Shown piece by piece: positions 1-9,229 of a DNA stretch of 64,000 bases. Numbering within the stretch: position 1 is the first letter of the stretch; every line of letters starts with the position of its first letter. The position numbers and the translations under genes were made by a program. The DNA is from an uncultured Marinobacter sp. (GTDB lineage: Bacteria > Pseudomonadota > Gammaproteobacteria > Pseudomonadales > Oleiphilaceae). The stretch lies in contig NZ_CAJXKQ010000015.1 in the NCBI RefSeq assembly GCF_913055835.1, forward strand, positions 1-64,000, read 5' to 3'. The notes beneath the pieces were generated by a model. It did no database searches and had not been told where the DNA came from. It saw nothing but the letters and a program-made list of their open reading frames with translations.

Positions 1-1
1 T

Positions 2-34
2 CCCACCGTCAAACTGACAGGAAAGAAAGCATGA
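2..34 (+). CDS. 3' end of upstream ABC permease (DppB/OppB-like), partial
   Basis: An open frame enters from the left edge and reads PTVKLTGKKA before a TGA that overlaps the next start codon as ATGA. Many DppB/OppB-type inner-membrane permeases end in a DPxVKL/DPRxR-like tail, and dppB normally sits directly before dppC. The assignment rests on ten residues plus position, so it is an inference. Confidence 0.45.
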   Translation, partial: PTVKLTGKKA

Positions 35-963
35 CAACGGCAACGGTTTCCCGCTGGGACCGCTTCCGCGAGTCCTTCTTCTGGTACAGCTTCAAGCGCG
101 ACAAGGTGGCCATAGTCAGCTTCGCCGTGCTGCTGTTGATGGTGCTGGCGGCGGTGTTTGCGCCCCTGCTGGCGCCCGCCGATCCCTACGATCTGGCGCA
201 GATCAATATCATGAATTCCGAGCTGCCCCCGGTGGGCATGAGCGGGGCTGATCCGGCATTCCCCCTGGGCACCGACGCCCAGGGGCGGGACCTGTTGTCC
301 ACCATTCTCTACGGCACCCGGGTGTCGCTCATGATCGGCTTCGGTGCGGTGGTTCTGCAGGCGTTCCTGGGCATTCTGTTCGGCCTGCTGGCCGGTTACC
401 TGGGCGGCAAGGTAGACGCGGTACTGATGCGCATTGCCGACGTGCAGCTGTCGTTCTCTACCCTGATGGTTGCCATCATCGTGGGAGCGGTGTTCAAGGC
501 CAGCTTCGGTAACCTGATGTTCGGTGAGATCGCCATTTACATGCTGATCTTCATCATCGGTGTGGCCGAGTGGCCCCAGATTGCCCGCACCGTTCGTGCT
601 TCGGTGCTGGCGGAAAAGAAGAAGGAGTACGTGGATGCGGCCAAGGTTATGGGCTTCGGGACACGTCGGATCATGTTCCGGCATATCCTGCCCAATACCC
701 TGTCGCCGATCTTCGTGATTGCGACGGTGCAGATCGCGAACGCCATTATTTCCGAGGCGGCGCTGTCGTTCCTGGGTCTTGGTATGCCGGAAACCCAGCC
801 CTCGCTGGGCTCGCTGATCAAATCCGGCTTTGACTACATCCAGAGCGGTTCCTGGTGGATCACCCTGATCCCGGGCCTGGTGCTGGTGGTGCTCGTGCTG
901 GTCATAAATCTGTTGGGTGACTGGTTGCGGGATGTGATGAACCCACGGCTGTACAAGGGGTAA
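31..963 (+). CDS. dppC: Dipeptide/oligopeptide ABC transporter permease, DppC/OppC family
   Basis: Second inner-membrane channel subunit of a peptide-type ABC importer. The 310-residue length is normal for DppC. An N-terminal OppC_N-type segment holds the first membrane helix (about residues 29-50), followed by several more helices (about 95-300). The cytoplasmic EAA-like loop that docks on the ATPases is visible near residues 195-220 (EYVDAAKVMGFG, then the RHILPN box). The start overlaps the stop of the upstream frame (ATGA), and AGGAAAG lies about 8 bases before it. It is followed after 4 bases by dppD, so one operon. The substrate could be peptides or another DppC-type cargo such as opines or nickel; the binding protein is outside the window. 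Confidence 0.93.
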   Translation: MTTATVSRWDRFRESFFWYSFKRDKVAIVSFAVLLLMVLAAVFAPLLAPADPYDLAQINIMNSELPPVGMSGADPAFPLGTDAQGRDLLSTILYGTRVSLMIGFGAVVLQAFLGILFGLLAGYLGGKVDAVLMRIADVQLSFSTLMVAIIVGAVFKASFGNLMFGEIAIYMLIFIIGVAEWPQIARTVRASVLAEKKKEYVDAAKVMGFGTRRIMFRHILPNTLSPIFVIATVQIANAIISEAALSFLGLGMPETQPSLGSLIKSGFDYIQSGSWWITLIPGLVLVVLVLVINLLGDWLRDVMNPRLYKG

Positions 964-967
964 CACC

Positions 968-1966
968 ATGGCACTGTTGGAAGTAAAAGATCTGGATGTG
1001 CGTTTTGCCGTGCGTGGTGGCGACCTGACCGCGCTGCGGGGTATCAGCTTCACCCTAGACAAAGGTGAGAGGCTGGGCCTGGTGGGGGAGTCCGGTGCGG
1101 GCAAGTCGGTGGCCGCCTTTTCCATTCTCAATCTGATTGCCAAGCCGGGCTACATCGCTGGCGGGCAGATCCTGTTCGAGGGCAGGGACCTGGCCGCCAT
1201 GAGCGAGCGGGAGCTGCGTAAGATCCGCGGCAATCGCATCGCCATGATCTTCCAGGATCCGATGATGACCCTGAATCCGGTGCTGACCATTGGCACCCAA
1301 ATGGTAGAGGCCATCCTGGCCCACCGGAAGATCAGCAAAAAAGAAGCCCGTGCCATTGCCCTGGATCGGCTGCAGAAGGTGCAGATTCCCTCTCCGGAGA
1401 AGCGTCTGGACCAGTATCCCCATGAGCTTTCCGGGGGCATGCGCCAGCGGGTGATCATTGCCATCGCTCTGCTGCTGGACCCGGAAATCATTATCGCCGA
1501 TGAGCCCACAACGGCTCTGGATGTGACCATCCAGGCGGAAATCATGGACCTGCTGCTGAACCTGTGCGAACAGGAGAATGTGGCGCTGATGCTGATCACC
1601 CACGATCTGGGCGTGGTCTCGCAGGTGACCCAGCGGATGCTGGTCATGTACTCCGGGCGAATCATCGAGCAGGGGCCAACCCGGGAAATCATCAACGATG
1701 CCCAGCACCCGTACACCCAGGGGCTGATCAACGCGTTGCCCCAGATGGGTGAGCCGGGTGAACGGCTGTTCCAGATTCCCGGCTCCATGCCATCGCTGAA
1801 GAACGTGCCTTCGGGCTGCCCGTTCCATCCCCGCTGCAAGTTCGCCACCGAGCAGTGCAAGCAGGCGATGCCGGAGTATGTCCGTTCGGGCAATGTGAAT
1901 GTGGCCTGTTACGAAGTCGCCAACCTGATTGAGCAGGAGAAACGCATGCAGGAGGCCGAATCATGA
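968..1966 (+). CDS. dppD: Peptide ABC transporter ATP-binding protein, DppD/OppD family
   Basis: First of two cytoplasmic ATPases that power the importer. Walker A GESGAGKS is at residues 40-47, the Q-loop at FQDPMMTLNP, the signature LSGGMRQR at about 154-161, and Walker B IIIADEP at about 174-180. The C-terminal oligopeptide-transporter extension carries the cysteine-rich box PSGCPFHPRCKFATEQC, which in this family can bind an Fe-S cluster. Length (332 residues) is typical. The 3' end overlaps dppF by 4 bases (ATGA), indicating translational coupling. Confidence 0.94.
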   Translation: MALLEVKDLDVRFAVRGGDLTALRGISFTLDKGERLGLVGESGAGKSVAAFSILNLIAKPGYIAGGQILFEGRDLAAMSERELRKIRGNRIAMIFQDPMMTLNPVLTIGTQMVEAILAHRKISKKEARAIALDRLQKVQIPSPEKRLDQYPHELSGGMRQRVIIAIALLLDPEIIIADEPTTALDVTIQAEIMDLLLNLCEQENVALMLITHDLGVVSQVTQRMLVMYSGRIIEQGPTREIINDAQHPYTQGLINALPQMGEPGERLFQIPGSMPSLKNVPSGCPFHPRCKFATEQCKQAMPEYVRSGNVNVACYEVANLIEQEKRMQEAES

Positions 1967-2973
1967 CCTCCCCACTGGTAAGTATTCGCGGTCTGGAGAA
2001 ACGCTTTGACCTGTCCGGCAGTTTGCTGGAGCAGATCACTTTCGAGGGAGGCCGTTTCCGCCGCAAGCAGGAAGCCGTGCACGCCATCAACGGTGTCGAT
2101 CTGGAAGTGCAGAAGGGCGAGGCCCTTTGCGTGGTCGGTGAATCCGGCTGTGGCAAGTCCACCGTGGCCCGCACGGTTATGGGCTTGCTCTCGCCCAGCG
2201 CCGGCGAGATCCACTACGACGGTCAGCGTATCGATAATCTCGAGCGCAAGGATTCTCTGCCCTACCGTCGCAAGATGCAGATGATCTTCCAGAACCCCTA
2301 TGCCTCCCTGAACCCGCGCATGACCATCCAGCAGACCCTGGAGGAACCGATCCGGTTCCACCATCCGGACTGGTCGCAGGTTCAGGTGCGGGACAAGATC
2401 CACGAAGTGATGCATTCGGTGGGAATTGACCCGGATTGGGGCAGTCGATTTGGCCATGAGTTCTCCGGTGGCCAGCGCCAGCGGATCGCCATTGCCCGGG
2501 CTCTGGCAGTGGATCCGGAATTTATCGTGGCGGACGAGCCCATCTCGGCCCTGGATGTGTCCATCCAGGCCCAGGTTCTGAACCTGCTGATGGACGCCCA
2601 GGAAAGCCACGGGCTGACCTATCTGTTTATTACCCACGACCTGGCGGTGGTGGAGCATTTTGGCACCCGGGTGGCGGTGATGTACCTGGGCAGGGTCTGT
2701 GAGCTTGCGGACACCCGAACCCTGTTTTCCGCGCCCCGACATCCCTACACCCAGGCGCTGTTGTCGGCTATTCCGAAACTGGAGGACGACCGCCCCAACC
2801 ACATACGGCTGAAGGGGGAAGTGCCTACGCCGGTGAACCTGCCATCCGGCTGCGTGTTCCACGGCCGTTGCCCCTATGCCAACGAGCGATGCCGGCAGGA
2901 AGTGCCCCAGCTGATCACCACGGATGGCGGAATCCAGGTTGCGTGCCACGCGGTGGAAGAGGGCAGGTTGTAA
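1963..2973 (+). CDS. dppF: Peptide ABC transporter ATP-binding protein, DppF/OppF family
   Basis: Second ATPase of the importer; pairs with DppD. Walker A GESGCGKS (about residues 58-65), Q-loop FQNPYASLNP, signature FSGGQRQRIAIARAL and Walker B FIVADEP are all intact. The C-terminal box PSGCVFHGRCPYANERC matches the oligopeptide-type extension. Its start codon lies inside the dppD stop (ATGA). No binding protein follows; the next gene is a LysR regulator 75 bases downstream. Confidence 0.94.
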   Translation: MTSPLVSIRGLEKRFDLSGSLLEQITFEGGRFRRKQEAVHAINGVDLEVQKGEALCVVGESGCGKSTVARTVMGLLSPSAGEIHYDGQRIDNLERKDSLPYRRKMQMIFQNPYASLNPRMTIQQTLEEPIRFHHPDWSQVQVRDKIHEVMHSVGIDPDWGSRFGHEFSGGQRQRIAIARALAVDPEFIVADEPISALDVSIQAQVLNLLMDAQESHGLTYLFITHDLAVVEHFGTRVAVMYLGRVCELADTRTLFSAPRHPYTQALLSAIPKLEDDRPNHIRLKGEVPTPVNLPSGCVFHGRCPYANERCRQEVPQLITTDGGIQVACHAVEEGRL

Positions 2974-3048
2974 CGGCGCCGCTGCGATAGGCTATGATGC
3001 CAGCAGCAGAACTCGTATCGATACAACGACATACCCTCAGGGGACTCC

Positions 3049-3963
3049 ATGGAAGTACGCTGGTTGGATGATTTTCTGGCGCTGGCCCGAACGCGCCATT
3101 TCTCGCGTGCTGCCGAATTGCAGCACGTGAGCCAGCCTACGTTCAGCCGCCGGATCAAGCTTTTGGAAGAGGCCATGGGCAGCACGCTGATCAATCGTCA
3201 GACGTTGCCACTCTCGCTGACCCCGGCAGGAGAAATATTCCGCGAGCTTTGCGAGCGGATCACCCGGGATGTACGGGATACCCGTGATCGCATTGCCGCC
3301 CTTGAAGCCGAGGTGTCTGCCAGGATCAGTGTCGGCTCCACCCAGGGGCTATTCTCGCACTTCTACCAGGGCTGGGCGAAAGACGCGGGCATTGCCGAGC
3401 GTTTGCAGCTGAACCTGAACGCCACCAGTTGGGTGGGGGAGCAGTTTCTGGAGGCGCTGGACAGTGGCGAGTGTGATCTGGTGCTGTGTTATTGGCATCC
3501 AGATCTGCCCTGGGGCGGGAGGCTGACTGCGGACAGTTACGACTGGCTGGTGTTGGCTCGTGAATCCCTGGTTCCGGTCAGTGTTGCTGACGATCAGGGG
3601 CATCCGCGGTTTGCCTTGCCCGGCAGCCCGGAACAGCCGGTACCGCTGATCGCCTATCACAGTCGTGGTTTCCTGCAATCCGCGATTGAAGGCCATCTTG
3701 CCCGCAGCAGGTTGACGGCCAATCTTTTACCCCTGAACGAGAATACCCAGTCCGCCAGCATCAAGGCGTTGGTAAAACAGGGTTTCGGCATGGGGTGGTT
3801 GCCCCGGCGCATGACGGAGAAAAGCGAACAGTTCGGCAGCCTGGTGCGAGCCGGGGACGAAAGCTGGGATGTTCCTCTGGAAATTCGGCTGATCCGTCTC
3901 CGCGACACCCGCTCGGACGATCTTTTAACACTCTGGAACACACTGGAAGATGGCTATGCCTGA
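3049..3963 (+). CDS. LysR-family transcriptional regulator, HypT(YjiE)-like
   Basis: DNA-binding regulator of the LysR type, 304 residues. The winged helix-turn-helix occupies about residues 1-60 (WLDDFLALARTRHFSRAA, then SQPTFSRRIKLLEE); a two-lobed effector domain follows. The opening and the SQPxFSRRI helix resemble the E. coli HypT/YjiE branch, but the hypochlorite-sensing role there should not be assumed here. The start has no strong Shine-Dalgarno (GGGGACTCC upstream). Its stop overlaps the next gene by 14 bases, so the regulator and dipeptidase are coupled; control of the peptide genes is a plausible inference. Confidence 0.88.
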   Translation: MEVRWLDDFLALARTRHFSRAAELQHVSQPTFSRRIKLLEEAMGSTLINRQTLPLSLTPAGEIFRELCERITRDVRDTRDRIAALEAEVSARISVGSTQGLFSHFYQGWAKDAGIAERLQLNLNATSWVGEQFLEALDSGECDLVLCYWHPDLPWGGRLTADSYDWLVLARESLVPVSVADDQGHPRFALPGSPEQPVPLIAYHSRGFLQSAIEGHLARSRLTANLLPLNENTQSASIKALVKQGFGMGWLPRRMTEKSEQFGSLVRAGDESWDVPLEIRLIRLRDTRSDDLLTLWNTLEDGYA

Positions 3964-5242
3964 TGATGCCCTGTTGCACGTGCAGATCGATCACCTGAAA
4001 GAACTGCAGGCCCGATACGAATCGGCTCTGGCAGAGCATGGCTACGACAGCCTGCTCATTGCTTCTGGCGCCGCGCCTTTCCGATATGGAGATGACCAGG
4101 CGTGGCATTTTCAGGGTTACGGTCCGTTCCTTCACTGGACCGGGCTGGCCGGTCGCGAACACTGCTGGCTCTGGATTCGGGCCGGGCACCAGCCCGTGCT
4201 CTGGCTGTTCGAGCCGGTGGACTTCTGGCACGCCAATTCACCACTGACGGAAGAGCCCTGGCAGCAGTTTATCGAGGTTCGCAGCAGTGACTCACCCGAG
4301 GCCCCGTTGCTGGATGATCCCGAAAGCCTTGCAGTGATCGGGGATCCCGCCCTGATTGCGAATATCCCGGGTGAGAAAAATCCCGACGCGCTATTGAGGG
4401 CACTGGATGAGACCCGCGTGCGCAAGACCCAATATGAAATCGAGTGTCTGGCGCAGGCCAACAGGCTTGCTCTCAAAGGCCATGAGGCCGCCCGGGAGGC
4501 GTTCCTGGCCGGTGACAGCGAGTTTGGCATCAACCTGGCCTACCAGCAGGCGACCCGTCAGCGGGAAGCGGATGCGCCTTATCACAGCATCATCGGACTG
4601 AACGAGCACGCCGGCACGCTGCACTACCAGTATTACGATACGCAGCCTCCGGGGCAGCCCCGGAGTTTGCTGATTGATGCCGGGGTCCGTTTTCGTGGCT
4701 ACTGCTCCGACATTACCCGCACCACGGCAGGACCGGATGAGCCGCACTTCGCGGCGCTGATCCACGGTCTCGATCGGCTCCAGATCAGGCTCTGCGACAT
4801 GGTCGCGCCTGGCGTGGATTACATCGACATTCATCGTAAGGCCCATCAGGGGCTTGCCGCTCTGCTGTCGGCGACCGGTCTGGTAGCCGGCCTGGATGAC
4901 GAGGACATTGTCGAAAAAGGCATCACCCGTGTGTTCTTCCCCCATGGCATCGGTCATTTTCTGGGTGTCCAGGTTCACGACGTGGCTGGAAAGCCAACGC
5001 CGCCTCCGGACGACGCGCCCTTTCTCCGCCTGACTCGCCGTTTGGAAACCGGCATGGTCGTGACTATCGAGCCGGGTCTCTATTTTATCCCTTCCTTGTT
5101 GCAGCCATTGCTGGATGGGGCGCTGGGGCAGCATCTGAACCGGGAGCTGATCGGCCGCCTGAAAGGCTGCGGGGGTATTCGTATCGAAGACAACGTGGTG
5201 GTTACCGAAGCCGGCTCCCGGAATCTGACCCGGGATTCGTGA
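3950..5242 (+). CDS. pepQ: Xaa-Pro dipeptidase (M24 metallopeptidase)
   Basis: Cytoplasmic peptidase expected to release an N-terminal residue from X-Pro dipeptides. It is 430 residues, close to PepQ. The pita-bread metal site is visible: an aspartate in LLIDAGVRFRGYCSDITRT (and a second in the same motif), the histidine in FPHGIGHFLG, and glutamates in TIEPGLY and GIRIEDNVVV. These five ligands bind two divalent metals in the family. Start codons at 3950 and 3956 are both possible; both overlap the lysR stop. Association with a peptide importer supports a role in using imported peptides. Confidence 0.9.
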   Translation: MAMPDDALLHVQIDHLKELQARYESALAEHGYDSLLIASGAAPFRYGDDQAWHFQGYGPFLHWTGLAGREHCWLWIRAGHQPVLWLFEPVDFWHANSPLTEEPWQQFIEVRSSDSPEAPLLDDPESLAVIGDPALIANIPGEKNPDALLRALDETRVRKTQYEIECLAQANRLALKGHEAAREAFLAGDSEFGINLAYQQATRQREADAPYHSIIGLNEHAGTLHYQYYDTQPPGQPRSLLIDAGVRFRGYCSDITRTTAGPDEPHFAALIHGLDRLQIRLCDMVAPGVDYIDIHRKAHQGLAALLSATGLVAGLDDEDIVEKGITRVFFPHGIGHFLGVQVHDVAGKPTPPPDDAPFLRLTRRLETGMVVTIEPGLYFIPSLLQPLLDGALGQHLNRELIGRLKGCGGIRIEDNVVVTEAGSRNLTRDS

Positions 5243-5284
5243 GACCCTCAATACAAAAAGTTGCACAAATTTAAGCCAGAGGGC

Positions 5285-5338
5285 TTGCATTCCGAGATGC
5301 CAATGACAATAATTATCACTAACTTTTATTGTCATTGG
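5285..5338 (+). promoter_or_regulatory. Fur-type iron operator and promoter upstream of bfd
   Basis: AATGACAATAATTATCACT at 5302-5320 closely resembles the Pseudomonas-type Fur box. A perfect 12-base inverted repeat (CCAATGACAATA at 5300-5311 and TATTGTCATTGG at 5327-5338) surrounds it, as if two operators overlap. A possible -10 AATAAT at 5308-5313, 17 bases from TTGCAT, lies inside the box, so Fur binding would block transcription when iron is plentiful. Confidence 0.75.
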
Positions 5339-5350
5339 TGAGTCACTGCT

Positions 5351-5557
5351 ATGTACGTTTGCCTTTGCCACGGCGTAACCGACCGGGAAATTCGCGAAGC
5401 TGCCGACAACGGCATTTCTTCCATGCGCCAGCTTGGCAAAGAGCTGGGTGTGGGCACCCAGTGCGGACGCTGTGCCTGCACTGCCCGCGAGATCCTGCGC
5501 GAGAGTCGCACGCCCGACTACCTGGCCATGGCCAATATGCTCGCCCAGCCTGCCTGA
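5351..5557 (+). CDS. bfd: Bacterioferritin-associated ferredoxin
   Basis: Small 68-residue [2Fe-2S] protein that gives electrons to bacterioferritin so stored iron can be released. The four cluster cysteines of the BFD-like fold are C4, C6, C38 and C41 (MYVCLCHG and QCGRC). A fifth cysteine, C43, is next to the cluster site. Length matches the family. It sits just downstream of a Fur operator, which is the known regulation of bfd under low iron, and 89 bases before bacterioferritin. Confidence 0.95.
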   Translation: MYVCLCHGVTDREIREAADNGISSMRQLGKELGVGTQCGRCACTAREILRESRTPDYLAMANMLAQPA

Positions 5558-5646
5558 CCGGCACGATTGTCCGGCTCTATTTTTCTCCTGCGCCATTAGG
5601 GGCTATCCTAAGAGGCTGATTCATTCGGCCATCAGGGAGCCCGACC

Positions 5647-6123
5647 ATGAAAGGCGATAAAAAGGTAATCCAGCACTTGAACAAGGTCCTCGGTAACGAG
5701 CTGACCGCGATCAACCAGTACTTTCTCCATTCCCGCATGTACAAGGATTGGGGCATTACCAAGCTGGCCGCCAAGGAATACGAAGAGTCCATCGACGAGA
5801 TGAAGCACGCGGATCAGCTTATCGAGCGGATCCTGTTCCTCGAAGGCCTGCCCAACCTCCAGGATCTGAACAAGTTGCTGATCGGCGAGAACGTGGAGGA
5901 AATGATCTCCTGCGATCTCAAACTGGAAGAAACTGCCCACACTGACCTTAAAGAGGCGATCCTCTATTGCGAGGAGGTGCAGGACTTCACCAGCCGTGAA
6001 CTGTTCCGCAGCATTCTCGATAGCGAAGAGGAGCACATCGACTGGCTGGAAACCCAGCTGGAAATGATTTCCCAGATGGGCATCCAGAACTACATCCAGC
6101 TTCAGTCATCCGCCGCGGAGTAA
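5647..6123 (+). CDS. bfr: Bacterioferritin
   Basis: Heme-containing iron-storage subunit of the 24-mer ferritin-like cage. It is 158 residues, the same length as E. coli Bfr. The di-iron ferroxidase ligands are in place: E18, Y25, E51, H54, then E and H in SEEEHIDW near 127-130. The heme-ligand methionine is M52 (DEMKHAD). A Shine-Dalgarno GGGAG lies 8 bases before the ATG. Being next to bfd gives a storage/mobilisation pair; the gap may allow separate expression, because Bfr and Bfd are usually needed under opposite iron conditions. Confidence 0.96.
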   Translation: MKGDKKVIQHLNKVLGNELTAINQYFLHSRMYKDWGITKLAAKEYEESIDEMKHADQLIERILFLEGLPNLQDLNKLLIGENVEEMISCDLKLEETAHTDLKEAILYCEEVQDFTSRELFRSILDSEEEHIDWLETQLEMISQMGIQNYIQLQSSAAE

Positions 6124-6132
6124 TTTCAGACA

Positions 6133-7491
6133 ATGGACTTGTCCTGTTTTAAAGCCTACGACCTGCGAGGCCGGGTGCCGGATCAACTGAATCCGGTCCT
6201 GGCCGAAAAAATCGGGCGCGCTTACGTGGAAATCACTGGCGCGAAGAAAGTGATCGTGGGCTACGACATCCGTCTTTCAAGCCCGGACATCGCCGAGGCA
6301 CTCAGCTCTGGCCTCATGGCAGCCGGTGCGGATGTTTTTGATATCGGCCTGTGTGGCACCGAGCAGGTGTATTTTGCCACCAGCCATTACAAGATGGATG
6401 GCGGCATCATGGTGACCGCCAGCCACAACCCCAAAGATCACAACGGTATGAAAATGGTGGGCCCCGAATCCCGGCCCATCAGCTCCGACAACGGCCTGAA
6501 CGAAATCCGCGACCGGGTACTGGACCCTTTCGGTGATGCGCCCGAACAGGGCCGCTACGAGCCGCTCGAGGTGATGAGCGCCTATGTGGACCATCTCCTG
6601 GGGTATATCGATGCCGGCTCTCTCAGCCCGCTGACCATTGTCTGCAACGCCGGTAACGGCGGCGCCGGCCTCGTGATCGATGAACTCGAACAGCACCTGC
6701 CCTTTGAGTTCGTGAAAGTGCACCACCAGCCGGATGGCCATTTTCCCAACGGCGTACCCAACCCGATCCTCCCGGAAAACCGGGCGGCGACGGCGGACGC
6801 CGTTATCGCAGAAGGCGCCGCCATGGGTATTGCCTGGGATGGTGACTACGACCGCTGCTTCTTCTTCGACGAAAACGGCCGCTTTATCGAGGGCTACTAC
6901 ATCGTCGGCTTGCTTGCCGACCAGTTCCTGCACAAAACCGGTGGCGGCAAAGTCATCCACGACCCGCGCCTGACCTGGAACACCCTGGATCTGGTCAAAG
7001 CCGCGGGCGGCGAAGCCATCGAAAGCAAAACAGGCCACGCCTTCATCAAACAGAGAATGCGCGATGAAGACGCCGTATACGGCGGCGAAATGAGCGCCCA
7101 CCACTACTTCCGCGACTTCGCCTACTGCGACAGCGGCATGATCCCGTGGCTGCTGGTCGCCGAACGCCTCTGCCAGTCCGGCCAGACATTGTCGTCGTTG
7201 ATTGATGCCCGAATCGAAGCCTACCCGGCCAGCGGCGAAATCAACCGCACCATCGCCGATCCCCCCAAGGTCATCGACGCGATTGAAGCCAAATACAGCG
7301 TTGGCGCCAAAAGCGTCAGCCACGTGGACGGCGTAAGCATCGAATTCGACGACTGGCGCTTCAACCTCCGGATGTCCAACACCGAGCCGGTGGTGCGGTT
7401 GAACGTAGAATCGCGGGCTAATATTCCGTTGATGGAAGAGAAAACAAAGGAACTGCTGGCTGAAATGGACAGGTTGAACAAGGAAGGGTAA
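6133..7491 (+). CDS. manB: Phosphomannomutase (ManB/CpsG type)
   Basis: Interconverts mannose-6-phosphate and mannose-1-phosphate on the route to GDP-mannose for exopolysaccharide or LPS. It is 452 residues of the alpha-D-phosphohexomutase family. The phosphoserine loop TASHNP places the catalytic serine at residue 97. The metal loop is DGDYDRC (about 235), the sugar loop GGEMSAHH (about 316-323), and the phosphate loop RMSNTEP near the C-terminus. Overall it is closer to CpsG/ManB than to bifunctional AlgC. It begins 9 bases after bfr. The 3' end is followed by a palindromic repeat. Confidence 0.9.
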   Translation: MDLSCFKAYDLRGRVPDQLNPVLAEKIGRAYVEITGAKKVIVGYDIRLSSPDIAEALSSGLMAAGADVFDIGLCGTEQVYFATSHYKMDGGIMVTASHNPKDHNGMKMVGPESRPISSDNGLNEIRDRVLDPFGDAPEQGRYEPLEVMSAYVDHLLGYIDAGSLSPLTIVCNAGNGGAGLVIDELEQHLPFEFVKVHHQPDGHFPNGVPNPILPENRAATADAVIAEGAAMGIAWDGDYDRCFFFDENGRFIEGYYIVGLLADQFLHKTGGGKVIHDPRLTWNTLDLVKAAGGEAIESKTGHAFIKQRMRDEDAVYGGEMSAHHYFRDFAYCDSGMIPWLLVAERLCQSGQTLSSLIDARIEAYPASGEINRTIADPPKVIDAIEAKYSVGAKSVSHVDGVSIEFDDWRFNLRMSNTEPVVRLNVESRANIPLMEEKTKELLAEMDRLNKEG

Positions 7492-7516
7492 CGCAGACGT
7501 ATGGGGCCGATCGGCG

Positions 7517-7612
7517 CGGTTCCCTCTCCTGAAACACGCTCCTTGCGGCACGTCCATGTGACGCTTGGGCTCCGCCATCCATGGCTCCGCACAGTTTCAT
7601 GAGAGGGAACCG
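7517..7612. repeat. Palindromic intergenic repeat, copy A
   Basis: Outer arms 7517-7535 and 7594-7612 are complementary at 18 of 19 positions and enclose 58 bases. Inside lies GCCATCCATGGC, i.e. GCCATGGATGGC on the minus strand, and a second small stem CGTC/GACG. Read on the minus strand it shares its interior with copy B near 30 kb although the arms differ in sequence. It separates two convergent genes, manB and pldA. Confidence 0.8.
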
Positions 7613-7648
7613 TGACGAGCGGTCTTGCACCAAATCGTCAAGGCAAAG

Positions 7649-8779
7649 TCAGAGCCAGTCGTTCAGCATAATGCCGATACCAAACCGCTGAATCCGGTGA
7701 TTATAGTCAATCAGACTCTCTCCATACCCGTTGTAGTACTGGAAGAACCCCTTCACCGTATCCCCCATCGGAAAACTGTACCCGAACTCCACCGAGGTCT
7801 TGTTGTCATCCGACCGCAGGTTATTCATCAGCCGTAAAGAAAACGTGCGATCTTCGGTCAGCTTGTACACCGCATAGTAATTCGCATACCCCAGATAGCG
7901 TTCGATATCGGCATTGTCATCTTCACTGTTCTCCGGAATCCGGTACCAGGGCTGAACCATAAACAGCCATCGATCATAGCTGTAGGCGGCAGACCCCATA
8001 ATCCGGTTCCAGCTTCGGGACCGGGGCTCCGACTGGCCATTGGATTGGTGGTTGAAGCCAAGGGTTACGCCATTGAGCCGGCCCGGTCCGATATCCCAGT
8101 CGGTCTGGTATCGGGCAAATATCTCCGGCTCGTAATTGGTTTCCCGGAAAGGCGCGGAATCGTCCTGGTTGTAAACTTGCCAGAACGAGGTCTGGGTGTA
8201 ACCAAACCAGAGCGTTGTGCGGTCATCCAGAATCCCCGTCAGCAATGGCACCTTGAAGCTGATCTGGTACTTGGCTTCTTCCCGTTCCAGATCGTAGTCA
8301 TAGCCGATGGACCCCAGCCTGGGGCTGGAAGGGGATTCGTTCGGGTCTTTCACCCAGCTCACGGGCAGGATATAGGTCGGACGGTGGCCCACGAAGCTGC
8401 CAGAGAATGAAAATACGGCCTTTTCAGCCGCGACATAACGATCTACCAGCGCCGCCATAACGCCCGCGTCGGAATCGCCCTCCAGCGCGTTGCCGGCCAC
8501 CGCATCGAGATCTTTGCCATTCGGTGCCAACGGTTCCGCGCTCTTCTCGGCTTGTTCTTTCGCGCTCTCGGAGGCCTCGGCCTGACGCTCTGTCGGCTTG
8601 TAGTGGCTGTCAAAGCATGCCAGGCGCTTGATGCCATCGTCTATCAGCGCGCATTGTTCGGGTGAGTCGATTGCGGGCGTCTCATTGGTCTGCGCCGCCA
8701 CGTTCACGGATACCGACAGTACCAACAAAGAAAGTGCCGTGAGAGCCCTTGTTGGCGCCAACAGGTGTGAGGATGTCAT
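7649..8779 (-). CDS. pldA: Outer-membrane phospholipase A (PldA/OMPLA)
   Basis: Beta-barrel enzyme that hydrolyses acyl chains of phospholipids reaching the outer leaflet. A Sec signal peptide spans about residues 1-29 (ends AAAQ-like: VNVAAQ). The catalytic region is recognisable as LGFNHQSNGQ, holding the His-x-Ser pair, with an asparagine following in SRSWNRIMG. The C-terminus is barrel-like. At 376 residues it is longer than E. coli PldA because of a roughly 100-residue N-terminal region that includes CALIDDGIKRLACFDSHY and an acidic/alanine-rich linker. It is the second gene after the small membrane protein, 12 bases apart. Confidence 0.9.
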   Translation of the reverse strand: MTSSHLLAPTRALTALSLLVLSVSVNVAAQTNETPAIDSPEQCALIDDGIKRLACFDSHYKPTERQAEASESAKEQAEKSAEPLAPNGKDLDAVAGNALEGDSDAGVMAALVDRYVAAEKAVFSFSGSFVGHRPTYILPVSWVKDPNESPSSPRLGSIGYDYDLEREEAKYQISFKVPLLTGILDDRTTLWFGYTQTSFWQVYNQDDSAPFRETNYEPEIFARYQTDWDIGPGRLNGVTLGFNHQSNGQSEPRSRSWNRIMGSAAYSYDRWLFMVQPWYRIPENSEDDNADIERYLGYANYYAVYKLTEDRTFSLRLMNNLRSDDNKTSVEFGYSFPMGDTVKGFFQYYNGYGESLIDYNHRIQRFGIGIMLNDWL

Positions 8780-8791
8780 GGGGGAGGTCTC

Positions 8792-9130
8792 CTAGCCGGC
8801 AGTCAGGCTGAACCAGGTGTTGGCTATTCCGTAAATCCAGACGCCGATCAGGGTGACTGCCAGAAGCGAAAATACAAGCTTGTGCTTGAACCGGTTGCCG
8901 CCATCTGCAGAGACAACCCAGCGCAGGTACATGAGTCCAATGAAGCTGAGAAAGACCCCCAGGCTGGCAAAGGCTGGAATCAGCAGCCAGCCGGCGCTGA
9001 TAGTCTCACCGCCGCTGGTTTGACTGGAAAACCATCCCATGGAAGCAAGCAGAACAGCAAGCGCCGTAAACTCTGCAATCAGCAGCGGTTTGCGTAAAGG
9101 GTGGGGTGAAGTCGGTTCCGAATTGGTCAT
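8792..9130 (-). CDS. Small inner-membrane protein, unknown function
   Basis: I do not recognise this 112-residue protein. It has a short polar N-terminus and three likely membrane helices (about residues 17-33, 46-70 and 85-108). A charged loop GGNRFKHK lies between the last two. Its start ATG at 9130 is about 200 bases from the divergent cytochrome gene. Pairing with pldA hints at an envelope function but nothing more specific. Confidence 0.7.
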   Translation of the reverse strand: MTNSEPTSPHPLRKPLLIAEFTALAVLLASMGWFSSQTSGGETISAGWLLIPAFASLGVFLSFIGLMYLRWVVSADGGNRFKHKLVFSLLAVTLIGVWIYGIANTWFSLTAG

Positions 9131-9229
9131 GGAAACAGGTCCTGAATGGTAAAACGTCGGCGAACACCATGGTAACCGGATTGTTCGCGAAACTCCCTCT
9201 CACTTACGAAATCGCAATTAAAATGGTTG

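Noticed and set aside
1055..1828. Long minus-strand frames opposite dppD, and similar ones opposite manB, rep, rho, argH and cyaA
   Set aside because: They mirror high-GC coding genes, have His/Gln/Gly/Arg-rich composition and no recognisable domain or ribosome binding site.
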